NCBI RefSeq assembly: GCF_030553055.1
Contig: NZ_CP130713.1
Coordinates: forward strand, 7,378,001-7,442,000
DNA from: Streptomyces sp. XD-27
GTDB lineage: Bacteria; Actinomycetota; Actinomycetes; Streptomycetales; Streptomycetaceae
Reading direction: 5' to 3'
Length of the DNA stretch: 64,000 bases
The translations under genes were made by a program, and so were the position numbers. Under the pieces are notes generated by a model that was not told where the DNA came from, ran no database searches, and worked only from the letters and a program-made list of their open reading frames with translations. Below, in pieces: positions 32,237 through 41,233 of this stretch; within the stretch, counting starts at the first letter, position 1; every line of letters begins with the position of its first letter.

Positions 32237-33844
32237 TCAGGCGGACTTCCGCAAGGTGTCCACGGCCTGCACGAACTCGCCGAATCGCGGGTTGGCGAAG
32301 ATCAGTTGCACCGGCACCTTCCGCAGCAGGGCGTCGGAGAGCTGGGAGCACATCCGGACCGCACCGATGGAGTCGCCGCCCGCGTCGAAGAAGTCGGTTC
32401 CGGCGTCCACCTCCTCGGCCGGGGTCCAGCGGATCCACGCGTCCCGTACCACGGAGGCGAGTTCGGGCCCTTCGGCGGCCTCTTCGGCGGTCGCCTCGGC
32501 CGGTGCTCCGGCGGCCGTGCCGGCGTGCTGTGCGGTGAGGGTGCTGAGCTTGGCGCCCTGGGCGTGCTCCAGGCCCGAGGTCACCTGGATGCGGTCCGGC
32601 TGCCAGGCCGGTGGCAGCACCGACTTCAGGTGGGCCGCGACGCGCTCGCGGACCTCCTCGGGAGCCTCCGCGGACTGGACGATGACCAGGAGCGCACCGG
32701 AGTGCCGGTCCAGGCGGGCGGCGGCGCCGAGGACCCCGGGGCATTCGCGGGCGACCGCCGCCAGGGACTCCCCGTTGACGGTGACCCCGCCCCGCTTCAG
32801 GCGGGTGAGGTCGGCCCGCCCGTGCAGGTAGACGTACCCGTCGGATTCGTGCGAGGCCAGGTCGCCGGTGTCGTACACGGGCCCCGGACGGCCGCCGGCC
32901 AGCGGCTGCACGCCGAGCTGGAGCCGGCCGCGCCCGTCGGCCTCCGACTCCGGAAGCAGTTCGTAGCGCATGAACGGCAGCGGACCGCCGATGGGCACGG
33001 TGTCGGGGTGGGCGGTGGCCTTGGGCAGTTCGTCGCAGTCGAAGACGAAGCAGGTCGGGGCGAGCTCCGAAGTGCCGTACGCGTTCAGCAGCTTGACGTC
33101 GGGCAGGCTCTCGCGGGCCCATTCGATGAGCGGCCGGGTGACCGGCTCGCTGCCGATGACGACCAGGCGCACCGAGGACGGCAGACCGCGCCTCGCCTTG
33201 CGCATGAAGTCGGCCACGCCCATCCAGTAGGAGCTGGGCAGGTTGACCACGGTGACCGCCTGGGCCTCCAGGAAGTCCAGGAAGGACTCCGCGGCCGGGG
33301 CGTGCTCCCACGGCGGGACCACCACGGTGCCGCCGGCCCGGAAGGTCGGGACGACCTCCTCGACGAACACGTCGAACCCGGCCGGGGCGAACTGCAGCAC
33401 CCGGTCGGTGTCCGCCAGCCCGTAGACCTCGCGGATGTCGTGGAGGTAGGCCTCGAAGACCTCGCGGTCGATGGGGGCGATCTTCGGGTCCCCGGTGGTG
33501 CCGGAGGTGGCCGCCAGGTACACGGCGTCCGGCCAGGGGTCCGGTCGGCCCGCGCCGGTGGCGGCGACGGTGAACGCGCCGGCGGCGGATCCGGTCACCA
33601 CGACCGCGGCCCCGGATGCCTCGCGCAGCCTGGCCCGCCGGTCGGCGGGGTCGGCCGCGGAGCCCAGCAGGGGGATGTCGCCGGCTTCCAACACCGCCAG
33701 CAGCGCGATGACCGAGGGCAGTCCGCGGTCGCATTCGAGCGCCACCACCTTGCGGCCCGTGCCGCCGGTCGCGCCGATCTCGGCGGCCAGTTCCCTCGCC
33801 CGCGCGACGACGTCGGCGTGCCGCCACTCGTAACCCGCTGTCAC
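32237..33844 (-). CDS. NRPS adenylation-carrier didomain (A-PCP), unusual code
   Basis: The start is GTG 33844, after GGAGGAG. The 535-residue protein has an adenylation domain: A3 YLAATSGTTGDPKIAPI, A5-like NAYGTSELAP, A7 PVYDTGDLAS, and a lysine near the end in AQGAKLSTL. Between A3 and A6 I read an eight-position pocket pattern beginning Asp-Val-Glu-Asn, unlike standard amino acid codes, so it may take a non-standard amino or aryl acid. A PCP follows with DFFDAGGDSIGAVRM, ending at the C terminus. No C domain is attached; it must work with a free condensing enzyme or as a loading unit. It lies between the type II thioesterase and the nucleotidyltransferase. Confidence 0.9.
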   Translation of the reverse strand: MTAGYEWRHADVVARARELAAEIGATGGTGRKVVALECDRGLPSVIALLAVLEAGDIPLLGSAADPADRRARLREASGAAVVVTGSAAGAFTVAATGAGRPDPWPDAVYLAATSGTTGDPKIAPIDREVFEAYLHDIREVYGLADTDRVLQFAPAGFDVFVEEVVPTFRAGGTVVVPPWEHAPAAESFLDFLEAQAVTVVNLPSSYWMGVADFMRKARRGLPSSVRLVVIGSEPVTRPLIEWARESLPDVKLLNAYGTSELAPTCFVFDCDELPKATAHPDTVPIGGPLPFMRYELLPESEADGRGRLQLGVQPLAGGRPGPVYDTGDLASHESDGYVYLHGRADLTRLKRGGVTVNGESLAAVARECPGVLGAAARLDRHSGALLVIVQSAEAPEEVRERVAAHLKSVLPPAWQPDRIQVTSGLEHAQGAKLSTLTAQHAGTAAGAPAEATAEEAAEGPELASVVRDAWIRWTPAEEVDAGTDFFDAGGDSIGAVRMCSQLSDALLRKVPVQLIFANPRFGEFVQAVDTLRKSA

Positions 33845-33908
33845 TCCCACTCCTCCACTCACGCACCGCGCCGAGGCGGCCGTTTCGATCGCTGGCCCGC
33901 CGGGGGCC

Positions 33909-34658
33909 TCACCGTCGCAGTGCCGCGCCGAGTTCCTCGGCCACGCACGCCGCGAGGCCGGTCCACGCCGGGCCGGAAAACAGATGGTCGGCTCCCGCCA
34001 GCTCGCGGATCTGCGCGTGACCGGTGGTCTGGGCGTGCCAGCCGATGATGTCGTCGAGGCCGATCTCCTCGTCGGCCGTGCCGCGGAAGACCGCCAGCGG
34101 CACGTCCTGGAGCGGGCCCTCGCGGTAGCGGTACATGGAGATCGCCTGCATGTCGGCCTCCAGGACGGGCAGGAGCAGCTGCACGATGTCCGGCTCGTCG
34201 AGCAGTTCGCGGTCCAGATAGCGCCGGGCGAGCTGCTCGCGGGAGACGAGCTCTTCGTCGGCGGCCCGGGCGGCCTGCGCGGGCGGAAGCTGCGAGGCCA
34301 CGGAGAGTTGGACGACGGCGGGTCCGAGCTCCCGGGCGAGCTCGAAGGCGACCAAGGCGCCCGAGCAGTGCCCGAACAGGGCAATGCGCTCGTGCGGGAG
34401 AGTGTCGATGGCCCGCCGCACCTCCTCGATGACCTCGGCCACGTCGGTCAGGGCCGGTTCGGCCATACGGTTCTCCCGGCCCGGGAGCCGTACGCCGTAC
34501 ACGCCGACGTCCTCCGGGAAGGCGGACGCCCAGGTGCGGAAGACCACCGCACTGGCGCCGGCCCAGGGCAGGCAGATCAGCGCCGGGCCGTCGGCGGTGC
34601 CGGGCGCCCAGGTGACGAGGGTGGCCGGGGCGGGTCGCTGTCGAAGGTCGGTGCTCAC
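33909..34658 (-). CDS. Type II thioesterase (editing)
   Basis: GTG 34658 overlaps the exporter stop by 4 bp. The 249-residue alpha/beta hydrolase has the type II TE layout: LICLPWAGASAVVFRTWA, GVRLPGRENRMAEP, the nucleophile elbow ALFGHCSGALVAFELARE (GHCSG, with Ser) and AGADHLFSGPAW with the catalytic His. Asp is expected in the FRGTADEEIGLD stretch. Such enzymes hydrolyse mis-primed acyl groups from carrier proteins in NRPS/PKS lines. A second, similar enzyme sits at 62938. Confidence 0.93.
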   Translation of the reverse strand: MSTDLRQRPAPATLVTWAPGTADGPALICLPWAGASAVVFRTWASAFPEDVGVYGVRLPGRENRMAEPALTDVAEVIEEVRRAIDTLPHERIALFGHCSGALVAFELARELGPAVVQLSVASQLPPAQAARAADEELVSREQLARRYLDRELLDEPDIVQLLLPVLEADMQAISMYRYREGPLQDVPLAVFRGTADEEIGLDDIIGWHAQTTGHAQIRELAGADHLFSGPAWTGLAACVAEELGAALRR

Positions 34659-35932
34659 TTCGAGTCCACCGCCGCTGCCTCTGGCGTCGCCTCTGCCTCT
34701 GTCGCTGCCTCTGCCGATCGGATCTGCCACACGCCGGGCACGAACAGGATGGCCACGGTCACCAGCACCAGCAGTCCGGCCGAGCCGAGCATGACGGTGT
34801 TGGCGCCCACGGCGGCCCCGACCGGGCCGACCAGCGCGAAGCCGATCGGCTTGAAGAGCTGGGAGCCGAAGAAGTCGAAGGAGCTGATGCGGCCGAGGGC
34901 CTCTTCGGGCACGTTCTCGTGCAGGGCCGTGTACCAGAGTGTGTCGCCGAGTTCGGAGCAGGCCCAGGCGAAGACGGCCACCGCCTGGAGTACCAGCAGC
35001 GGCGCGCCCACGGCGAACAGGGCGAAGAACAGGCCGACCGGCAGGATCAGGAACTGACCGAAGACCAAGGGCAGCTTGGGCTTCAGCTTCGTCGCGACGA
35101 GTGCGCCGAGGATGGCGCCGGCGGACGTGGCCGCGAGCAGGCCGCCCCAGGCTCCGGCGCCGCCGAGGTCCTCCTTGGCGATGCGGGCGCCCAGCACCAT
35201 GAAGACGGGGAACACCGCGAGCTGGAAGAGGCCGAACGAGGAGACGATCGTCCACACCCAGGTCCGGGAGGTGAACTCCTTCCAGCCGCCCTGGAGTTCC
35301 TTCAGGACGGACTCCGACTCCTCCCGCTCGGGCTCGGTGATCCGCATGAGGGTGAAGGCGAGCGAGGCGAGAAGGAACGTTCCGGCGTCTGCGGCCATGC
35401 CCCAGCCCTCGCCGACGGTGGCCACCAGGAGGGCGCCCGCCATCGGGCCGATGACGCCCAGGCTGTTGCGCGACAGCGACAGCAGCGCGTTCGCCTTCTG
35501 CAGGTGCTCGGAGGTGACGGTCTGCGGGACCACGCTCAGCGAGGCCGGCAGGAAGAGCGCGTTGCCCAGGCCGTAGACGACCTGCAGCAGGGCGATGTTC
35601 CAGACCGCGGCCGAGTCGGCCAGGACCAGGGCGCCGGATGCCGCCTGCGCCGCGAACATCGCCAGATTGGCGCCGATCATCAGCTTGCGGCGGGACATCC
35701 GGTCGGCCCACACGCCGCCGATCAACAGCATGGCCACGGTGGGGATCTCGCGTGCCAGCAGGACCAGGGCGAGGCCTCCGGGGCCGGCCAGATCCAGCAT
35801 GGCGAAAGTGAGGGCCACCAAGGAGATGCCGTCACCCAGGGACGAGACCGCCCGGGCACCGAACAGCATCAGGAAATTGCGTTGGGCCAGGGGGCCGCGT
35901 GGCGACCTCAGAGACGGTGACGGCGCAGTCAA
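34655..35932 (-). CDS. MFS exporter of the biosynthetic cluster
   Basis: TTG 35932 is the chosen start (LTAPSPSLRSPRGPLAQRNF), after GGAGAAGAAAG; the longer frame enters the non-coding divergent region. The 425-residue protein has about twelve membrane helices, with FGARAVSSLGDGISLVALTF and GGVWADRMSRRKLMIGANL (motif A) in the first half, close in type to the MFS protein at 22914. First gene of the left arm; export of the final product or self-resistance is the likely role. Confidence 0.9.
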   Translation of the reverse strand: MTAPSPSLRSPRGPLAQRNFLMLFGARAVSSLGDGISLVALTFAMLDLAGPGGLALVLLAREIPTVAMLLIGGVWADRMSRRKLMIGANLAMFAAQAASGALVLADSAAVWNIALLQVVYGLGNALFLPASLSVVPQTVTSEHLQKANALLSLSRNSLGVIGPMAGALLVATVGEGWGMAADAGTFLLASLAFTLMRITEPEREESESVLKELQGGWKEFTSRTWVWTIVSSFGLFQLAVFPVFMVLGARIAKEDLGGAGAWGGLLAATSAGAILGALVATKLKPKLPLVFGQFLILPVGLFFALFAVGAPLLVLQAVAVFAWACSELGDTLWYTALHENVPEEALGRISSFDFFGSQLFKPIGFALVGPVGAAVGANTVMLGSAGLLVLVTVAILFVPGVWQIRSAEAATEAEATPEAAAVDSK

Positions 35933-36203
35933 ACTTTCTTCTCCTCCCCAAAGAATCCCGGACGTCGAATTGCGTTCGGTACGGCCGGGAGGCGCCCGAG
36001 AACGATCAACATAGCCCGCGCAGTTGAGCGCCGCCACCATCAAATTAAAAGGACTCGGGAATTCCGCAAGAGGCCCATGTGAGGCACGCCACATCACCGG
36101 CGGGCTATGTCCGGTTCATCCTCTATTGACGGCGAAAGCGGCACGGAGGCCGCCAGAACCGGACATCCGACCGGATTGCCGACGGTTTTGCGGCGATTTA
36201 AAG

Positions 36204-36569
36204 TCATCTCATTTGGTGCGTCTGCGCCGCCTGCATGCACACCGCGTCGACCGCGCGGCGCGACCAGTCCGACTCCGTGGTGATGCCGAGTCGTTCCGCG
36301 GCGAGAAGCCGGAGATCAGCCCAAACCCCGGCCCTGGCCCACTCCGTGAAGCGCCGGTGGGCGGTGGCTCCCGAAGGGCCGAACGAGGTCGCCGGCAGCT
36401 GCTGCCACGGGCAGCCCGACGTGGTGACGAACACGATCGCCGCCAGTACCGCCCGGTCGCCGTGGCGGCGCCGACCGCCGCCCTGGTGCCGTGTCGGCGC
36501 CCCCGGTGCCACCTGCTGGAACAGCTCCCACAGTTCGTCCGGCACCAGCCGGTCGATGATCCCTGTCAT
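36204..36569 (-). pseudogene. IS5-family transposase remnant
   Basis: ATG 36569 opens MTGIIDRLVPDELWELFQQ, and the frame continues through GDRAVLAAIVFVTTSGCPW and FGPSGATAHRRFTEWAR, the N-terminal DUF4096 part of IS5-like transposases. It breaks off after about 120 residues with QTHQMR; the DDE catalytic half is absent. It sits in the divergent space between the two biosynthetic arms, with only 270 bp to the exporter start. Confidence 0.85.
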
Positions 36570-37063
36570 GGCCGGCACCTTACCCACCGATCCAATTGAG
36601 ATGACCTCCGGAGAAGGCCGTTGGCGGGTTTTAAGCGGTGGGAGGCTTTCCACTTGTTCGGGTTCTGTGCGATGGGGGTAGCAGACTGGAATTTCAGGGG
36701 CTATCTTGATCGTTCTCGAGCGCACCTCGACCGGATCTCCAGTAGTCGGGAGGTGTCGCAAGACGGGGGAGTTTGGCACTTTTTGCCTGTGCCGCAGCGG
36801 CTCCATGTCTGACATCTGCGCAGGTCAGAGTCGTTTTAGCGTGCCGTCCGGGACGGTTGCGCCCTGCGGGATGGCTGGCCTGCGCTGCCGGCAACTGCCC
36901 CGCTGTCGCCACTGGTACGGAAGTCCCTCCCGGCGTTCTTCGCACCAACGAGGGGCGGTTTGTGATTCGGCGCGCGTAAATGCCCTGCGCCGCGCATCCG
37001 ACCGCCTCGAACATGACGCCCGGATCGGTCCTCGCAAGGAACTACGGATCTAGAGAGGAAGTT
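36570..37063. other. Intergenic region upstream of the right biosynthetic arm
   Basis: This region of about 490 bp is partly AT-rich, with no coherent ORF. It holds the promoter of the plus-strand operon that begins at 37064 and the 5' flank of the transposase remnant. AGAGAGGAA (37052-37060) is the RBS of the first gene. I found no clear -35/-10 pair or operator. Confidence 0.5.
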
Positions 37064-39303
37064 GTGACCCCGATACGCCTGGCAATTGTCGGTGGCGGGC
37101 CGTATTGCGCGTACGCGATGGAGCGGCTGGCTGCTTCGATCGCCGCCGAGGACGGCCCCATGGAACTCGGCATTCATGTCTTTGAGCGCACCGGGCAATT
37201 CGGCGCGGGTCGGGTACACAGCCCTCTGCAGGCCCCCACGAGTTTTCTCAATCGCGTTGCCGGACACGTTTCCTTCGGCGCCGACGAAAGCGTCGAAGAC
37301 GCAGGTCATCTGCTTCCCGAGGAACTCCGCCCCAACCTCTACACCTGGGCCCGCCGGAAGTTCGACGAGACCGGCGACCCCCGCTTCGACATCGAGCCGG
37401 ACAGCTGGCCCAAGCGCTACCTGCACGGCCTCGCGCTGCGCGAGCAGTTCGACGCGTACGTGGACATCCTGCGAGCCCACCCCGGCGTGACGGTCTCCCT
37501 GCATCACCACGAGGTCACCGACATCGAGGAGCTCGCCGCACCCGGCACGGACGGCCCGCTGCGCATCACATCCGTCCCGGTCGACGCCGCCCCTTCCGCC
37601 GACCCGGCCGCCGCCGTGCACACGGACGTCGACCAGGTGCTGCTGCTCACCGGCCACTCGTACAACGACCCGCAGCGGTTCCCGCGAACCCGCCAGTGGG
37701 CCGAGGCCGCCGAGCGGACCGCGGGCGCCGTGTTCCTGCCGAGCGCGTACCCGCTGGAAGACCGGCTCACCGCCGACATCGCGGGCCCCGGCACGGTCGT
37801 CGGCTGCGCCGGGACCATGCTCACCGGCGTCGACGCCGTCCTGCACCTCACCGAGGGCCGAGGCGGACGCTTCGCCCGCACCGAGGACGGCGCCCTACGC
37901 TACGAGCCCTCCGGCCGCGAGCCCCGCTCCATCGTGGCCTTCAGCGAATCCGGGCTGTTCGCCTTCGCCCGGCCGCTCGACCACTCCCGCGGGCCAAGAA
38001 GAAGCACAAGGGCGTCTTCCTCACCGTCGAGGCCGTGGACCGGATCCGCGAGAACTTCGGCAGCGCACCCGTGCGCGTCGGCGAGGTGACCCGGCGCCAG
38101 ATCGACTACGAGCGCCACCTGTTCCCGCTCATCGTCGCCGAGATGACGCTGCTCTACTACGCGACCCTGTTCGGGACGGACTTCAGCCGGCACCTCGCGG
38201 ACGTGTCCGCCGCCGCCCGCGAGGAATTCCTCGACCGGGCCGGGGGCACCGCGCCCGCACAGGACTCCGTCACTCTCCTCACCGCCCCACTGGAGCGGGC
38301 CGCGGCCGAGGCCGCGGAAGCCGTCGAGTCCCTCATGCTGGGCCGCGCCCGGTACGCCGAACTGGCAGCGCAGCCGCGCGACTGGTCCTTCGCCGACCTG
38401 CTGCGCCGCTACGCGGACGTGGTGCTCGGCGCCGAGAACCGGCAGCGCCTGGAGGCCGCACTCGACGACCCGGCCGAGACGGCCGCGCTCGCCGCCGCGC
38501 TGACCTCCCCCACCCGGCACGCCGTACTGCCCTCCGGCAACCTGTTCTCCTGGGAGCGCACCCTCGAACCCATCGCGCCCGGCGACCGGACCTCGCCCGC
38601 GCAGTACCGCAAGGCCATGGCCGAGTTCATGGCCACCGACCATCTGTGGGCCCGGCAGGGCGTCTTCGAGAACCCCGCCAAGACCGCCGCCGACGGAGTA
38701 TGGCGGGGCCTGCGCCCGGTCATCGTGCACGCCGTCAACGACGGCGGCCTGCACGCCGACGCGCACCGCACCTTCCTCAGCACCTGGCTGCGCCACCACA
38801 ACCGGCTGGCCTACGGTCCGGTCCCGGACGTCATGGACCGCATCCAGGCGCTCATCGAGCACGGCATCCTCGACGTGTCTCCCGGCCCCCGGGCCCGCGT
38901 GGACACCGACGGCGAGGGGCTGATCGTCACCGGCCCGCACACCGGTGCCGTCCGCCGGATCGACGTCCTGGTCGACGCGCGGGTACCGGCCTTCGATGCC
39001 TCCGCCGACATCGCCCCGCTCTACCCGAACCTGCTGCGCCGCGGCCTGGTCCGCAAGTGGCACAACCCGCACCAGGGCGGCGGCGAGGGCTTCGAGCCCG
39101 GCGGCCTCGACCTCACCGACGACTTCTGCGTGATCCGCCCGGACGGCAGCGTCGACCGGCGCATCAGCGTCCTCGGACCCGCCATCGAAGGACGGAAGTT
39201 CTTCCAGGGCGGCGCGATGAAGCCGGCGGCCAACCACCACGCCATGCGGTTCACCCTCCGCTGGCTGCGCACCTTCCGGAACCAGGCAGGCATGGGGGGC
39301 TGA
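37064..39303 (+). CDS. FAD-NAD(P)-binding protein (single-base frameshift near 37987)
   Basis: GTG 37064 follows AGAGAGGAA. The N terminus IRLAIVGGGPYCAYAMERLAA is a Rossmann dinucleotide fold of the FAD/NAD(P)-binding (PF13454) kind, with FERTGQFGAGRVHSPLQAP and HVSFGADESVEDAG next, and QVLLLTGHSYNDPQRF further on. Near 37987 the frame shifts: it should read on into KKKHKGVFLTVEAVDRIREN in the next frame, which is open to TGA 39303. The whole protein is about 746 residues. Its later part (FEPGGLDLTDDFCVIRPDG, then SVLGPAIEGRKFFQGG) fits the same family. Role: probably an oxidation or N-hydroxylation early in the pathway. The break looks like an assembly indel. Confidence 0.82.
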
Positions 39304-39357
39304 CGAGGGCCGCGCGCCCGACCGCCCCCATCCGACCTCAGCAGAGACGCCACCGCC

Positions 39358-41219
39358 ATGGACACCCACACGCACCCGAGCATTCCGGCCGTTCTCCCGA
39401 CCGGGGTGCACCACCTCATCGGACAGCACGCGCAGCAGCACCCCGGCGCACCGGCCGTGCGCGAGGCGGCCACGGGTCGCGAGCTCGGCTACGGAGAACT
39501 GTGGGACCTGGCAGGGGCCCTCGCCGCACGGCTGGCCGCCGCGGGCATCCGCCCCGGCGACGCCTGCGGCATCGCCCTGGAACGTGGCGCCGACCTCGTG
39601 GTGGCCATGCTGGCCGCCGCCCGCGCGGGCGCCTTCTACGTCCCGCTCGACATGGGCGCCCCGCCCCAGCGCTCCGCGGCCCAACTGGCCGACGCCGCGG
39701 CGCGCTGCGTGGTCACCGCGCCGGAGGACGGCGGCCGGGCGGCCGCCCTGGCACCGGGGCTGCCCACGGTCGAGGTGGTCCGCACGACCGCCGGCACCGC
39801 ACAGGCCCCCGAGGTCGCCGACGACGGCGTCGGCGGGGACGATCCGCTGTACGTGAACTTCACCTCCGGCACCAGCGGGCGCCCCAAGGCCGTGGTCGTG
39901 CCGCACCGAGCCGTACTCCGGCTCGTGGACACCCCGGCGTACTGCACCCTCGGGCCCGGCACGCGCGTGGCGAACGCCGCCAACCCGGCCTTCGACGCCA
40001 CCACGTTCGAGATCTGGGCCACCCTGGCGGCCCGCGGCACGGTCGTGGTCATGCCCGCCGTGGCCGCCACCGGCCTGGACCGCTGGCTGGAGCTGCTGCG
40101 CACCGAGCGCGTGGCGGCGATGTTCCTGACCACCTCGCTGTTCCACATGATCGCCCAGGAGCGCCCGGCCGCCCTCGGCACGCTGGCGACCCTGCTCGTC
40201 GGCGGCGAGGCGCTGACCCCCGAGGCGGCCCGCCGGGTGCTCGCCGCGGGCGGGCCGGACCGGCTGGTCAACGTCTACGGGCCCACCGAGACCACCACCT
40301 TCGCCACGTATCACGACCTCACCCCGAGCGGCTTCGCGGGGCGGCGCGCGTGCCCATCGGCGATGCCATCCAGCACACCGAACTCCGCGTGCTCGGCCAA
40401 GACCTGGCGCCCGTGCCCGACGGCGAGCGCGGCGAGCTGTACATCGGCGGACCCGGCGTGGCCCTCGGCTACCTGGGACGCCCCGAGCTGACGGCCGAGC
40501 GGTTCACCGTGCTGCCGGACGACCCCGGGCAGGGAGTGTTCTACCGGACCGGCGATGTCGTCCGCAGGCTCCCCGGCGGCGGGCTGGAGATCTTCGGGCG
40601 GCTCGACCGCCAGGTGAAGATCCGCGGGTTCCGCGTGGAGCTCGAGGAGATCGAGCGGGCGGCGGTGGCCACCGGCCTGGCGGCCGCGGCCGTCGTGGAG
40701 AAGACCGGCGAGGGGTCCTCGGCCGTGCTGGTGGGCTTCGTGCTGCCGGCCGCGGACGCGGGCACACCCGCCGAGGTGGTGGCCGGCCTGCAGGCCGCAC
40801 TCGCCGCCGAGTTGCCCGGCTACATGCTGCCGGCCCGGTGGACCGTACTCGACTCCCTTCCGCTGGGGCCCACCGGCAAGGCGGACCGCGACGCGCTGCT
40901 CGCCCTGGACGCGCCGGACGCACCCGCTGCCGCCGCCCCGAAGCCGGCCGCCGGCGGAGCGGAAGCGCGACCCGGCCGGACACCCGACGGGCTGGCCGCC
41001 GAGATCCGGCGGTTGTGGTGCGAGGTCCTGGAGGTCGCGGAAGCCCGGGACGAGGACAACTTCATCGAAGCGGGCGGCAATTCGATCCTGGCGATCCAGC
41101 TGGCCGCCCGCGTCAACGAGGCCGCGTCGGCCGATCTCGGGCCGACCGACGTCCTGCTGGCCGCAGACCTGGCCGAACTGACCGAGACGGCACGGCACTC
41201 TGCGACCGCCCGGAGCTGA
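39358..41219 (+). CDS. NRPS A-PCP didomain, branched aliphatic code (frameshift near 40345)
   Basis: An adenylation domain of about 510 residues plus a PCP. A3 YVNFTSGTSGRPKAVVV, A5 NVYGPTETTTFATY, and, after a single-base shift at about 40345, A7 YRTGDVVRR, A8 RLDRQVKIRGFRVELEEIE and A10 GPTGKADRDAL. The pocket reads D-A-F-F-L-G-V-T-F-K on the GrsA template, which points to Val/Ile-like substrates (inference). The PCP is DNFIEAGGNSILAIQLAAR. There is no C domain, so it is probably the chain-starting unit for the C-A-PCP-C protein that follows 14 bp downstream. Confidence 0.9.
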
Positions 41220-41233
41220 CGGAGGGGCACATC

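Noticed and set aside
36694..37053. Short ORFs on both strands upstream of the FAD-binding gene
   Set aside because: No conserved features, competing frames and lower GC bias; the region looks like a promoter and IS flank.
37064..37985. FAD gene considered as two separate genes
   Set aside because: The second half has no start region or RBS and continues the first exactly after a one-base shift.
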